A stretch of 64,000 bases of DNA from Methylobacterium platani (GTDB lineage Bacteria > Pseudomonadota > Alphaproteobacteria > Rhizobiales > Beijerinckiaceae): positions 36,224-100,223 of the forward strand of contig NZ_LWHQ01000002.1 in NCBI RefSeq assembly GCF_001653715.1, written 5' to 3'. Of the stretch, positions 26,310 through 35,726 are shown one piece after another (within the stretch, counting starts at the first letter, position 1; the number at the start of each line of letters is the position of its first letter). Position numbers and translations under genes: made by a program. Below the pieces are notes generated by a model that was not told the DNA's origin, searched no databases, and saw nothing but the letters and a program-made list of their open reading frames with translations.

Positions 26310-27052
26310 GCGCCGCCCTGGCGATGCCGGCGGCGGCGGCCGCCACCGCTCCCGCGCTCCTCGAGGTCGAGGACCTGCACGCCTATTACGGCAAGAGCCA
26401 CATCCTGCAGGGGGTGAGCTTCCGGGTCGGGGCCGGCGAGATCGTGTCGATCCTCGGCCGCAACGGGGTCGGGCGCTCCACCACCCTGAAGGCGATCATG
26501 GGCGACGTGCCGCCCCGCGGGCAGATCCGCTTCAAGGGCCAGGCCATCGCGGGCCTGAAGCCCTACGCGGTCGCCCGCCGGGGCCTCGGCTACGTGCCGG
26601 AGGAGCGGGCGATCTTCCCCAAGCTCACCGTGCGGCAGAACCTGGCGCTCGGCGAGAAGGGGGGGAGGCGCGGCGGGCGCTGGTCCTACGCCGACATCTT
26701 CCGCCTGTTCCCGCGGCTGGAGGAGCGGATCGACACGCCCGGCGGCGTGCTCTCGGGCGGCGAGCAGCAGATGCTCACGATCTGCCGCACCCTGATGGGC
26801 GACCCCGACCTCATCATGATCGACGAACCGACCGAGGGCCTCTCACCCCAGATGGTCGCCCGCGTCGCCGAGATGATCGGCGAGATCGCGGCCCGCGGGG
26901 TGTCGGTGCTGCTGGTCGAGCAGAAGCTGACCATCGCCCTCAAGCTGTCGCAGCGCCTCTACGTGATGGGGCACGGCCAGGTGGTGTTCGAAGGCACGCC
27001 CGCCGCGCTGTCCGCCGACGAGGCGGTGCGGCGGGAGTGGCTGGAGGTGTAG
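26306..27052 (+). CDS. Branched-chain amino acid-type ABC ATPase, LivF-like
   Basis: The second ATPase, 248 residues, begins at a GTG overlapping the previous stop. Walker A reads GRNGVGRST: Arg57 stands where the catalytic Lys normally is. The rest is standard: VPEERAIFPKLTV, signature LSGGEQQMLTICRTLMG, Walker B LIMIDEPTEGLSP, switch LLVEQKLTIAL. With LivG it would power the transporter. An Arg in this position occurs in some LivF proteins to my knowledge, so it may be tolerated rather than inactivating, with LivG carrying the main hydrolysis site. Confidence 0.9.
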   Translation: MSAALAMPAAAAATAPALLEVEDLHAYYGKSHILQGVSFRVGAGEIVSILGRNGVGRSTTLKAIMGDVPPRGQIRFKGQAIAGLKPYAVARRGLGYVPEERAIFPKLTVRQNLALGEKGGRRGGRWSYADIFRLFPRLEERIDTPGGVLSGGEQQMLTICRTLMGDPDLIMIDEPTEGLSPQMVARVAEMIGEIAARGVSVLLVEQKLTIALKLSQRLYVMGHGQVVFEGTPAALSADEAVRREWLEV

Positions 27053-27056
27053 GAAA

Positions 27057-27081
27057 GCCCGGGCGCGGGACGCGCCCGGGC
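27057..27081. terminator. Strong bidirectional terminator hairpin
   Basis: GCCCGGGCGCG (27057-27067) pairs perfectly with CGCGCCCGGGC (27071-27081) around a GGA loop. It lies five bases after the LivF stop and just before the convergent FKBP stop. The preceding GGAAA gives a short T-run on the minus strand. Confidence 0.75.
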
Positions 27082-27087
27082 CTTGCC

Positions 27088-27510
27088 TCAGCGCACGCCG
27101 AGCAGCTCGACGTCGAACATCAGCGTGGCGTTCGGCGGGATCACGCCGCCGGCGCCGCGGGGGCCGTAGCCGAGCTCCGGCGGGATGATCAGGGTGCGCT
27201 TGCCGCCGACCTTCATGGTCGACAGGCCCTCGTCCCAGCCCTTGATGACCTGGCCGGTGCCGACCGCGAAGTTGAGCGGCTGCTTGCGGTCGAGCGAGCT
27301 GTCGAACTTCGCGCCCTTCTTGCCGTCCTGGTAGAGCCAGCCGGTATAATGGACGCTGACGGTCTGGCCGGGCTTCGGCTGCGGGCCGGTGCCGACCACG
27401 TCGTCCTTGTACTGGAGGCCGGACGGGGCGGTGGTGAAGGAGGCGGCGGAGGCTGAGGCGGTCATGGCGATCGTGAGGGCTCCGGCAAGGAAGAGGGGCG
27501 AACGGCGCAT
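27088..27510 (-). CDS. Periplasmic FKBP-type peptidyl-prolyl cis-trans isomerase
   Basis: A 140-residue folding catalyst. The signal peptide [22 protein letters not shown] is followed by a single FKBP domain with [49 protein letters not shown] and [30 protein letters not shown]. The conserved Tyr, Phe, Asp, Val-Ile-Trp and Tyr pocket residues are all visible. It accelerates proline isomerisation in exported proteins. The translation frame continues upstream, but the signal peptide fixes the start at 27510. Confidence 0.94.
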   Translation of the reverse strand: MRRSPLFLAGALTIAMTASASAASFTTAPSGLQYKDDVVGTGPQPKPGQTVSVHYTGWLYQDGKKGAKFDSSLDRKQPLNFAVGTGQVIKGWDEGLSTMKVGGKRTLIIPPELGYGPRGAGGVIPPNATLMFDVELLGVR

Positions 27511-27578
27511 CGACGGGATCGTTCCTGTGCGTGACGTCCGGACGGAGTTAGGGCATCGCCGCGCCGCCGGACAGGCCG

Positions 27579-28331
27579 TCAGGCCGGCGGAAGCGATCCG
27601 GGATCGATCGCGCCGCCCTCGGCCCAGCCCATCAGCAGCGCCCGCACCGCCGCCGGATCGGCGAGGCGGTGGCGGGCCGCCGTCTCGCCGGGCCCGACCC
27701 GGATCGTGATCCCGCCATCCTCGTTCACCGGCACGAAGGCCTTCTCGTCGGTCAGGTCGTCGCCGACGAAGATCGCCCGGCGGCCGGCATAGGGCGCCGC
27801 CCGCAGGAAGGCCCGGATGGCGTGGCCCTTGGTGGCGCTGGCCGGCAGGATCTCGGCCACCGCCTTGCCCTGCTGCAGCCGGTAGGCCTCGCCGAGGATG
27901 CCGGCGACCGACGTCGCCGCCGATTGCGCCCGCACGGCATCGGCGTCGTTCGCCAGGCGCCAGTGCACCGCGACCGAGCAGCCCTTGTCCTCGATCAGCA
28001 CCCCGTCGAGATCGGCCACCGCCCGCTGCAGGGTCTCGACCCCGGCGCGCAGGGCGGGATGGGCCGCCGGGTCGCCGCCCGCGACCCGGCCGGCCAGGCG
28101 CTGCTCGACCCCGTGCAGGCCGGCGACGTCGAAGCGCTCGGGGGTCAGGAAGCCGTCGATCGTGGCGATCGGCCGGCCGGTCACCAGGGCGAGCGCCCCG
28201 CCGAGGCGGTCGCGCAGCCGCGCGAGCCCGGGCGGCAAGGCCGGCGGCACCACCACGCCGTCGGGGCGGGGCGCGATCTCCACGAGGGTGCCGTCGAAAT
28301 CGAGGAAGAGGGCGTAGGCGGTATCGGTCAA
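27579..28331 (-). CDS. otsB: Trehalose-6-phosphate phosphatase
   Basis: Removes phosphate from trehalose-6-phosphate to give trehalose, an osmoprotectant. It is a HAD phosphatase of about 250 residues with DFDGTL near residue 11, [16 protein letters not shown], the Lys in [12 protein letters not shown] and the metal-binding [15 protein letters not shown] 28331 is chosen as start, with GGGAG about ten bases upstream; no better ATG exists in frame. No trehalose-6-phosphate synthase (otsA) is in the window, so the partner lies elsewhere. The FKBP gene follows on the same strand after a 68-base gap. Confidence 0.9.
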   Translation of the reverse strand: MTDTAYALFLDFDGTLVEIAPRPDGVVVPPALPPGLARLRDRLGGALALVTGRPIATIDGFLTPERFDVAGLHGVEQRLAGRVAGGDPAAHPALRAGVETLQRAVADLDGVLIEDKGCSVAVHWRLANDADAVRAQSAATSVAGILGEAYRLQQGKAVAEILPASATKGHAIRAFLRAAPYAGRRAIFVGDDLTDEKAFVPVNEDGGITIRVGPGETAARHRLADPAAVRALLMGWAEGGAIDPGSLPPA

Positions 28332-28820
28332 GGGATCGCATCTCCCGTCGCTGCCGGGGCCGCCGCGGACGCGGACCGCGCCCCGTCGGAGGCCTCCAGG
28401 CCGCGCGCGCCCCGCGCGAGGCCCCTTTAAACCGCAACCGGCCGCGGGAGGCAAAGGCGGGACGGGACGAGGGCGACGGCATCGTGTCGCGGACCGCGCG
28501 CCGCGCCGAAGATCCCGCGGGCAAAGGATCGAAATCCTAGGGCCCATGCCCCAGCAGTCATGCGTCGTCCGGTCCGGCGATCGTCCGGGGAACGGATGTC
28601 GTCGATCCTTTTCGCAAGGGAGAAGGCGGGCGGGGTCCCGGCCCATCCTCCGCCGCCCCGCGATTTCATTTGATCGCGCCGCCGCGGCCGGTGCGAGATG
28701 CGAGGATAACCGTCATCTGTGTTCCGACGATGTCTGGTAACCGTTGATTCAAGTCCGCATGCTTTCTGTTCCGACGGGTGCGGAGTGGCGATCGGCCGAT
28801 CCGAGCGGGGTGGACGCGCA
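28332..28820. other. Divergent intergenic region between otsB and the GGDEF-EAL gene
   Basis: About 489 bases with no convincing gene; translations here are fragments of neighbouring frames. The part from about 28660 to 28770 is distinctly less GC-rich (for example TTTCATTTGATC and GGTAACCGTTGATTC), the likeliest place for the GGDEF-EAL promoter. No operator or riboswitch fold was recognised. Confidence 0.5.
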
Positions 28821-30767
28821 GTGCGCAGGTTGCTGACGATCATCGATCTCTTCCGGATCGACGCCGCGAGCCCGGACCTGATGCGGGCGCAGATGCAGGC
28901 CCTGCGCGATCAGGTGCCCCTGCTCTACGTGATCCTGGCGATCAACTCGACGGCCGTGGCCATCACCTTCCACGGGCTGGCGCCGGATGCGGTGACGCTC
29001 TACCCCCTCGCCGGCCTGCTGCTCCTGTGCGCGGTGCGTCTCGGATCGTGGCTGCGCCGGCGCCGGCGGCCGATCGTGGAGGCCCGCCTCGTCGTCAAGC
29101 TGCGGCTCACGGTCGGGCTCGCCGGCCTGCTGGCGGCCGGCTTCATGGCCTGGGGCATCGCGCTGTTCGCCTACGGCGACGCCTACGCCAAGGCCCACAT
29201 GCTGTTCTACGTCGGCACCACGACGATCGCCTGCGTGTTCTGCCTCGTGCATCTGCGCGCGGCGGCGGTGCTGGTGACGGTGATCGTCACCGGGATGTTC
29301 TGCCTGTACGTCGCCAGCCTCGACAGTTCCGTCATGCGGGCGATCGCCCTCAACCTGGTCAGCGTCAGCGCCGCCCTGCTGTTCGTGATCCTCACCTATT
29401 ACCGCGACTTCAGCCGCATGATCGGGCAGCGGGTCGAGCTCGAGCGCCTGAGCCGCGAGAACCTGCGGCTCGCCAATCTCGATGCCCTGACCGGGCTGCC
29501 CAACCGGCGCAGCTTCTTCGCCTCCCTGGACCGGGCGCTGGACGAGGCGGAGGGCGGCGCGGGGTTCGTCGTCGGCCTCGTCGATCTCGACGGGTTCAAG
29601 CCGGTCAACGACGCCCACGGACACGGTGCCGGCGACGCGGTGCTGCAGGAGGCCGCCCGGCGCCTGCGGCAGGTGGTGGGCGAGGCCGGCGTGGTGGCGC
29701 GCCTGGGCGGCGACGAGTTCGGCCTCGTCCTGCGCGGCGCCCCCTCGGCCGGGACGACGGGCGAGGCGATCCGCACCGCCCTCGGCGCGCCGTTCCGGCT
29801 GCCGAACGGCTCGACCGCCCAGATCGGCGCCTCGATCGGCTTTGCCGCCCATCCCGAGGCGGGCCGCAAGGCGGCGGTGCTGGTCGAGCGGGCGGATTAC
29901 GCCCTGTACTACGCCAAGGCGCATAGCCGCGGCGACGCCGTGCTGTTCACCGAGGAGCACGAGCGGCGGCTGCGCACCCAGAGCCTGATCGAGCAGGCCC
30001 TGCGCCACGCCGATCTCGCGCGCGAGATGAGCCTCGTCTTCCAGCCGATCGTCGACGTCCGGCGCGGCCGCACGGTGGCGTTCGAGGCGCTGGCGCGCTG
30101 GACCAGCCCGGAGCTCGGCCCGGTCTCCCCGGCGGTCTTCGTGCCGATCGCCGAGCGCGCCGGCCTCATCACCCGCATCACCGCGGTGCTGCTCGGCCAG
30201 GCGCTCGCCGCCGCCCGGGCCTGGCCCGACCCGGTCGCCCTGTCGTTCAACCTCTCGATGGCGGACATCGCCTCGCCGCAGGCGGCCGAGAACATCGTCG
30301 CGGCGATCCGCGCGAGCGGCCTGAGCCCCGCCCGCGTGATCCTGGAGGCGACCGAGACCGCGCTGATCCAGGACGTGGCCCAGGCCCAGGCGGTGCTGGC
30401 GACCCTGAGGGCGAACGGCATCGCGATCGCGCTCGACGATTTCGGCACCGGCTACTCGTCCCTCGGCTACGTCCACCGCCTGCCCCTCGACAAGCTCAAG
30501 ATCGACCGCAGCTTCGTCAGCGAGATCACCGCCGATCCGGCCAGCCGCGACATCGTCACGTCGATCGTGGCGCTCGCCCGCAACCTGAAGCTCGACTGCG
30601 TGGTCGAGGGCATCGAGACCGCCGAGCAGGCCGACCTGCTGGAGGGCCTCGGCTGCGTGCTGATGCAGGGCTACCACTTCCGGCGGCCGATGGCCTTCGC
30701 CGACACGCTGCCCTACCTCGACGCCGAGGCGGCGCGGGCCGTCGTGCCGGTCCAGGCCGTCGCCTGA
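28821..30767 (+). CDS. Membrane-bound GGDEF-EAL protein (cyclic-di-GMP turnover)
   Basis: A 648-residue protein. The N-terminal ~200 residues hold about six hydrophobic segments, an integral membrane sensor of MASE-like layout. The GGDEF domain follows (LDALTGLPNRRSFF, DLDGFKPVNDAHGHGAGD, ARLGGDEFGLVL). The EAL domain (about 400-640) has VAFEALARWTSP, FNLSMADI, ILEATETAL, LDDFGTGYSSLGYVHRLPLDKLKID and VEGIETAEQADLL. Both active sites look intact, so it could make and degrade c-di-GMP. GTG 28821 is chosen because it precedes the first conserved residues; an upstream in-frame start at 28719 would add 34 unconvincing residues. Confidence 0.9.
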   Translation: MRRLLTIIDLFRIDAASPDLMRAQMQALRDQVPLLYVILAINSTAVAITFHGLAPDAVTLYPLAGLLLLCAVRLGSWLRRRRRPIVEARLVVKLRLTVGLAGLLAAGFMAWGIALFAYGDAYAKAHMLFYVGTTTIACVFCLVHLRAAAVLVTVIVTGMFCLYVASLDSSVMRAIALNLVSVSAALLFVILTYYRDFSRMIGQRVELERLSRENLRLANLDALTGLPNRRSFFASLDRALDEAEGGAGFVVGLVDLDGFKPVNDAHGHGAGDAVLQEAARRLRQVVGEAGVVARLGGDEFGLVLRGAPSAGTTGEAIRTALGAPFRLPNGSTAQIGASIGFAAHPEAGRKAAVLVERADYALYYAKAHSRGDAVLFTEEHERRLRTQSLIEQALRHADLAREMSLVFQPIVDVRRGRTVAFEALARWTSPELGPVSPAVFVPIAERAGLITRITAVLLGQALAAARAWPDPVALSFNLSMADIASPQAAENIVAAIRASGLSPARVILEATETALIQDVAQAQAVLATLRANGIAIALDDFGTGYSSLGYVHRLPLDKLKIDRSFVSEITADPASRDIVTSIVALARNLKLDCVVEGIETAEQADLLEGLGCVLMQGYHFRRPMAFADTLPYLDAEAARAVVPVQAVA

Positions 30768-30798
30768 ACCGGAGGCCGCGCCCGGCGGGGAGGCGGCC

Positions 30799-31452
30799 AT
30801 GCTCACCTACGCGATCGGCGACGTCCACGGCCGCGCCGACCTGCTCGACCGGCTCCTCGCCCGGATCGAGGCCCATCGCGCCGGGCGGGACCGCCGCCTG
30901 GTCGTCCTCGGCGACGCCGTCGATCGCGGCCCCGACAGCGCCGGCGCGATCGCGACGCTGCGGGACCTGCAGGCCCGGGAGCCCGGGGCGGTGACGTGCC
31001 TGATGGGCAACCACGAGGCGATGCTGCTCGACGCGGTCGCCGGAACCGGCCGCGACCTGTGGCGGCTCAACGGCGGGGACACGACGCTCGCCTCCTTCGG
31101 CGTCTCGCATCCGGGCGACCTGCCGCGGGACGTCGTGGCCTGGATCGCCGCCCTGCCGACCCTGCACGGCGACGCGCGTCGCTGGTACGTCCATGGCGGC
31201 CTCGACCCGGAGCGGGGCGCGGAGGGCAGCGACCGCGAGACCCGGCTGTGGATGCGCGAGCCGTTCCTCTCGGCGAACCACGATTTCGGCCGCCACGTCG
31301 TCCACGGCCACACCCCGACCCGGGACGGCCGGCCGGACCTCAGGGACTTCCGCACCAACCTCGACACGGGCGCGGTGTTCGGCGGGCCGCTCACCGCCGG
31401 GGTGTTCGACGAGAGCCGCGGAAAACCGGTGGAGATCCTGGCGGTGCGGTAG
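30799..31452 (+). CDS. Metallophosphoesterase (PrpA/PPP-type protein phosphatase family)
   Basis: A 217-residue calcineurin-fold phosphatase. The metal ligands are all present: GDVHGR near residue 7, GDAVDRGPDS near 41, GNHE near 72, VHGGL and the C-terminal VHGHTP. This set is typical of bacteriophage-lambda-type and PrpA serine/threonine phosphatases; diadenosine tetraphosphatases are the alternative. GGGGAGG just before the ATG is a good ribosome site. It follows the GGDEF-EAL gene by 31 bases and may be co-transcribed. Confidence 0.88.
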   Translation: MLTYAIGDVHGRADLLDRLLARIEAHRAGRDRRLVVLGDAVDRGPDSAGAIATLRDLQAREPGAVTCLMGNHEAMLLDAVAGTGRDLWRLNGGDTTLASFGVSHPGDLPRDVVAWIAALPTLHGDARRWYVHGGLDPERGAEGSDRETRLWMREPFLSANHDFGRHVVHGHTPTRDGRPDLRDFRTNLDTGAVFGGPLTAGVFDESRGKPVEILAVR

Positions 31453-31512
31453 GAGGGCCGGGAGCGATCGCTTCCCTCGACGGCCCTGACGCCCTCCCGC
31501 GGCTGCGGAGTC

Positions 31513-31558
31513 GGAACCCGGATCCCGGGTTCTCGCTTGCGGCGAGCCCCGGGACGAC
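31513..31558. repeat. Interspersed palindrome family B, short copy
   Basis: GAACCCGG and CCGGGTTC form a tight hairpin, followed by CTCGCTTGCGGCGAG and CCCCGGGACGAC. The same GGATCCCGGGTTCTCG...GAG...GAC order occurs at 47013-47053. It lies between the phosphatase gene and transketolase. Confidence 0.65.
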
Positions 31559-31569
31559 GTTCGCGTGTC

Positions 31570-31601
31570 GACGGCCCGACGGTCGAAACCGACGGGCCGT
31601 C
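31570..31601. terminator. Probable terminator hairpin after transketolase
   Basis: GACGGCCCGACGG (31570-31582) and CCGACGGGCCGTC (31589-31601) form a 13-bp stem with one mismatch and a TCGAAA loop. It lies 11 bases beyond the transketolase stop, in the convergent gap with the phosphatase gene. Confidence 0.65.
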
Positions 31602-31612
31602 GTCCCGATGCT

Positions 31613-33691
31613 TCAGCCCTTCGCCTTCGCCGCCTGGGCGCGGGCGGCCTCCAGCACCTTCTCGGGCGTGAACCCGAACTTGGTCTGCAGGTCCTTGATC
31701 GGCGCCGAGGAGCCGAAGGTGTGCATGCCGAGGATCGTGCCGGCGCTGCCGGCGTAGCGGTCCCAGCCGATCACCGAGCCCTGCTCGACCGCGACGCGGG
31801 CCGTCACCTCGGGCGGCAGCACGCTGTTGCGGTAGGCCTCGTCCTGCTGCTCGAACAGGTCCCAGGACGGCATCGACACCACCCGGGCCTTCACGCCCTC
31901 GGCCTTCAGGGTCTCGTAGGCGGAAAGGCAGAGCTGCACCTCGGAGCCGGTGCCCATCAGGATCACGTCGGGCTTAGGCTCCTCGGTGCCGGCCAGCACG
32001 TAGGCGCCCTTCGCGGTGCCCGAGGCCGGGGCGTAGGTCTCCCGGTCGACCGTCGGCAGCGGCTGGCGGCTCAGCGCCAGCACCGCCGGCTGGTGCTTGA
32101 GCTGCATGATGACCCGGTAGGCCTCCGCCACCTCGTTGGCGTCGGCCGGCCGGAAGGTCACGAGGCCGGGGATCGCGCGGAGCGCCAGCAGGTGCTCGAC
32201 CGGCTGGTGCGTCGGCCCGTCCTCGCCGACCCCGATCGAATCGTGGGTGAAGACGTGGAAGACCGGCAGCTCCATCAGGGCGGCGAGACGGATCGGCGGG
32301 CGCATGTAGTCGGAGAAGACCAGGAAGGTCGCCCCGTAGGCGCGCAGGCCCACGAGCCCGAGGCCGTTGACGATCGAGCCCATCGCATGCTCGCGCACGC
32401 CGAAATGGATGTTGCGGCCGCCGGGCGTGAACGGCCCCAGGGTGCCGGCATCCTCGCCCTCGAGCTTGGTCTTGTTCGAGGGCGCGAGATCGGCCGAGCC
32501 GCCGAGCAGCCACGGCACCCGGTTGGCCAGCGCGTTGAGCACCTTGCCCGACGATTCGCGGGTGGCGAGGCCCTTGGCGTCGGCCGGGAAGACCGGGATG
32601 TCGGCGTCCCACCCCTCCGGCAGCTCGCCGGCGAGATAGGCGGCGAGGTCCTTGGCGAGACCGGCGTCACCGGCCTTCACCTCCTCGACGAGGGCCAGCC
32701 ACTCCTCGCGCAGGGCCTTGCCGCGGGCGCCGATGCCTTGGCGGAAATTGTCGTAGACGCCGTCCGGCACCAGGAACTGGGCGTCCTCCGGCCAGCCATA
32801 GGCGCGCTTGGCGCCCTTGACCTCGTCGGGGCCGAGCGCGTCCGAGTGGGCCTTCGGGGTGCCCTGCTTCGTCGGCGCGCCGTAGCCGATCACCGAGTTG
32901 ACGATGATCAGCGTCGGGCGGTCGCCCGATTGCAGGAAGGTCTCGAGGGCGTGCGACACCGCCACCGTGTCGTTGGCGTCGGCGACGCGCAGCACCTGCC
33001 AGCCATAGGCCAGGAAGCGGGCGGCGACCTCCTCGCTGAAGGCGAGGTCGGTATGGCCCTCGATGGTGATGGTGTTGTTGTCGTAGATCCAGCACAGGTT
33101 CGACAGCCGCAGGTGCCCGGCGATCGAGGCGGCCTCGGCCGAGACGCCCTCCATCAGGTCGCCGTCGCTGCACAGCGCGTAGACGTTGTAGTCGAAGACC
33201 GGGCGGTCGCCGTAGGCCAGGCGCTCGCCGAGGAAGCGGCCGCCCATCGCCATGCCGACCGAGTTGGCGACGCCCTGGCCGAGCGGCCCGGTGGTCACCT
33301 CGACGCCGGTGGTGAAGTGGTATTCCGGGTGGCCGGGCGTGCGGCTGTCGAGCTGGCGGAACTTCTTGATGTCCTCCAGGCTCACCGCCGGGGCGTTGCC
33401 CCCGTCCTTCTCCGCCACCTCGGCGAGGTGGATGAGGCTGTAGAGCAGCATCGAGGCGTGGCCGACCGAGAGCACGAAGCGGTCGCGGTTCGGCCAGTGC
33501 GGGTTCGCCGGGTCGTAGCGGAGATAGCGGTTCCACAGGGTGAAGGCGACCGGGGCGAGCCCGAGGGGGGCGCCGGCATGGCCGGAATTCGCCTTCTGCA
33601 CCGCATCGATCGTCAGCGTGCGGATCGTGTCGATGCTGCGCTGGTCGATCTCGCTGGTGCCGGCCTTCGGCTTGGTGTCGGCTGCGCTCAT
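31613..33691 (-). CDS. tkt: Transketolase
   Basis: Thiamine-diphosphate enzyme of the pentose phosphate and Calvin-type sugar rearrangements, 692 residues (normal length). It has SGHAGAPLGLAPVAFTLW, the TPP/Mg fold GDGDLMEGVSAEA-type region (CSDGDLMEGVSAEAASIAGH), IYDNNTITIEGHT, and the pyrimidine-domain FGVREHAMGSIVNG and DSIGVGEDGPTHQPVEHL. The C-terminal domain ends KVLEAARAQAAKAKG. It stands between the divergent-free GH15 gene upstream and the convergent phosphatase. It is the only pentose-phosphate gene in the window. Confidence 0.97.
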   Translation of the reverse strand: MSAADTKPKAGTSEIDQRSIDTIRTLTIDAVQKANSGHAGAPLGLAPVAFTLWNRYLRYDPANPHWPNRDRFVLSVGHASMLLYSLIHLAEVAEKDGGNAPAVSLEDIKKFRQLDSRTPGHPEYHFTTGVEVTTGPLGQGVANSVGMAMGGRFLGERLAYGDRPVFDYNVYALCSDGDLMEGVSAEAASIAGHLRLSNLCWIYDNNTITIEGHTDLAFSEEVAARFLAYGWQVLRVADANDTVAVSHALETFLQSGDRPTLIIVNSVIGYGAPTKQGTPKAHSDALGPDEVKGAKRAYGWPEDAQFLVPDGVYDNFRQGIGARGKALREEWLALVEEVKAGDAGLAKDLAAYLAGELPEGWDADIPVFPADAKGLATRESSGKVLNALANRVPWLLGGSADLAPSNKTKLEGEDAGTLGPFTPGGRNIHFGVREHAMGSIVNGLGLVGLRAYGATFLVFSDYMRPPIRLAALMELPVFHVFTHDSIGVGEDGPTHQPVEHLLALRAIPGLVTFRPADANEVAEAYRVIMQLKHQPAVLALSRQPLPTVDRETYAPASGTAKGAYVLAGTEEPKPDVILMGTGSEVQLCLSAYETLKAEGVKARVVSMPSWDLFEQQDEAYRNSVLPPEVTARVAVEQGSVIGWDRYAGSAGTILGMHTFGSSAPIKDLQTKFGFTPEKVLEAARAQAAKAKG

Positions 33692-33740
33692 CTTCGGGGC
33701 CTCGTCACATCGAGAAAAAGGGTCGGGGCGCCGCGACCGG

Positions 33741-35627
33741 TCAGGCCGCGGGGCTCTCGGCCGCCTGCGGGGGCATCACGGGCCGCTCGCCCGGATGACC
33801 CGAGGCGTCCGGGTCTCCGCCGCGCTCCTTAGCGGGTCCGACCGCCCGACTGAAGTTCAGAAGCGTGTTCACGAGCGCGACATGGCTGAACGCCTGCGGA
33901 AAATTGCCGACCTGGCGCTTGCGGGTCGGATCGTACTCCTCGGCCAGCAGCCCGACGTCGTTGCACAGCGACAGGAGCCGCTCGATCAGGGCGCGGGCCT
34001 CCTCGCACCGGCCGAGCCCGATCAGGTTGTCCGCGTACCAGAAGCTGCAGGGCAGGAAGGCGCCCTCGCCGGCAGGCAGGCCATCGGTGGTCTGGCCGCT
34101 TGTGTCGTAGCGCAGCACGAAGCCGTCATGCATCAGGTCGCGGCCGATCGCCTCGACGGTGCCGACGACGCGCGGATCGTCCTGGGGCAGGAAGCCCATA
34201 TGGGAGATCAGCAGCAGGCTCGCGTCGAGATCCTTCGAGCCGTAATACTGCACGAAGCTGTTGCGGTCCCGGTCGAAGCCCTTCTCGCAGACCTCGCGGT
34301 GGATCTCGTCCCGGGCGGCGCGCCAGCGGACCACCGCCTCGTCGTCGCCCGCGGTCGGCTCGTCGTCGGCGACGTGCGCCTCGTAGAACCGGATCGCCCG
34401 GTCGAAGGCGACCCAGGCCATCACCTTCGAGTGGACGAAGTGCTTGCGCCCGCCGCGCACCTCCCAGATCCCCTCGTCGGGCTCGCGCCAGACCCGCTCC
34501 AGGTGGTCGAGGAGGGCGCGGCCGACCCGGACGCCGGATTCGTCGGCCCGCATGCCGCGCTGGTGGGCCTGGTAGAGCGCGTCGAACAACTCGCCGTAGA
34601 CGTCGAGCTGGAACTGCTGGGCGGCGGCGTTGCCGACCCGCACCGGGCGCGAGCCCTCGTAGCCGGGCAGCCAGTCGAGCTCGATCTCGGGGAGCAGGCG
34701 CTCGCCGGCGATGCCGTAGAGGATGTGGGCCTGCGCGGGGCTGCCGGCGACCGCCCGGGTCAGCCAGTCGCGCCAGGCCCGGGCCTCGTCGATGTAGCCG
34801 GCATCCATCAGCGCCAGGAGGGTGAAGGTCGAATCGCGCAGCCAGCAGAACCGGTAGTCCCAGTTGCGCACGCCGCCGATCTGCTCCGGCAGGGAGGTGG
34901 TGGGCGCCGCCACGATGCCGCCGGTCGGCCGGTAGATCAGCGCCTTGAGCGTCAGGAGCGAGCGGGTCAGCACGTCGTCCCAGGGCGTGCCGCCGCGGCA
35001 GCGCTGGCACCAGGAGCGCCACCAGGCGGTGGTGCCGGAGAGCATCCGGCGCGGCTCGATCGGCGGCGGATCCTCCTCGTGCGAGAGGCCGTAGCTCAGC
35101 ACGAAGGCGACGCTCTGGCCGGCCTCGACGGTGAAGTCCGACACCGTCGTCTGGCCGACCCCTTGCAGCGGCGCCCGGGTGCGCAGGACGAGCTTGTTCG
35201 GGCCGGCGATCGCCCGCAGGTCGTCGTTCTCGCTGCGCGACACCCAGGGGACGGCGGAGCCGTAATCGAAGCGCACCACCAGGTCCATGCGCATCGCCAC
35301 CCGGCCGCGCACGCCCTCGACGAGGCGCACGAGGTGGGTGCCGTCCTCGACCGGCATGAAGTCGATCACTCGCACCGCGCCCTCGGCGGTCTCGTGGATG
35401 GTCTCGAGCACCAGGGTGTTCTCGCGGTAGCGCCGCGTGCTCGTGGCCTCCCCGGCCGGCGCGATGCGCCAGTGGCCGTGATCCTCGCGGGTGCCGAGCA
35501 GGGCCGCGAAGCAGGCGGAGGCGTCGAAGCGCGGCCAGCACAGCCAGTCCACGCTGCCGTCGCGTCCGATCAGGGCTGCGCTGCGCCCGTCCCCGACGAG
35601 CGCGTAATCCTCGATGAGCAACGCCAT
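33741..35627 (-). CDS. Glycoside hydrolase family 15 protein (glucoamylase/trehalase type)
   Basis: A 628-residue cytoplasmic enzyme. It starts with the N-terminal beta-sandwich typical of bacterial GH15 (LIEDYALVGDGRSAALIGRDGSVDWLCWPRFDA), then the (alpha/alpha)6 barrel with WDYRFCWLRDSTFTLLALMDAGY. The candidate general acid and base glutamates lie in DEGIWEVRGG and LLAEEYDP. GH15 members cleave alpha-glucans from the end or hydrolyse trehalose; with otsB nearby a trehalase role is possible but not shown. No signal peptide. The stop is 49 bases before the transketolase start, so the two may share a transcript. Confidence 0.9.
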   Translation of the reverse strand: MALLIEDYALVGDGRSAALIGRDGSVDWLCWPRFDASACFAALLGTREDHGHWRIAPAGEATSTRRYRENTLVLETIHETAEGAVRVIDFMPVEDGTHLVRLVEGVRGRVAMRMDLVVRFDYGSAVPWVSRSENDDLRAIAGPNKLVLRTRAPLQGVGQTTVSDFTVEAGQSVAFVLSYGLSHEEDPPPIEPRRMLSGTTAWWRSWCQRCRGGTPWDDVLTRSLLTLKALIYRPTGGIVAAPTTSLPEQIGGVRNWDYRFCWLRDSTFTLLALMDAGYIDEARAWRDWLTRAVAGSPAQAHILYGIAGERLLPEIELDWLPGYEGSRPVRVGNAAAQQFQLDVYGELFDALYQAHQRGMRADESGVRVGRALLDHLERVWREPDEGIWEVRGGRKHFVHSKVMAWVAFDRAIRFYEAHVADDEPTAGDDEAVVRWRAARDEIHREVCEKGFDRDRNSFVQYYGSKDLDASLLLISHMGFLPQDDPRVVGTVEAIGRDLMHDGFVLRYDTSGQTTDGLPAGEGAFLPCSFWYADNLIGLGRCEEARALIERLLSLCNDVGLLAEEYDPTRKRQVGNFPQAFSHVALVNTLLNFSRAVGPAKERGGDPDASGHPGERPVMPPQAAESPAA

Positions 35628-35726
35628 GGTGCGTCCCGAACAGTGCCGTGACGCCGTTAGCTAGAGCGGCCTTCCCTTCGGTCCAACCCGCAGGAACCGC
35701 CGATTCGGGCCCGCGCCGGCCCGGCG

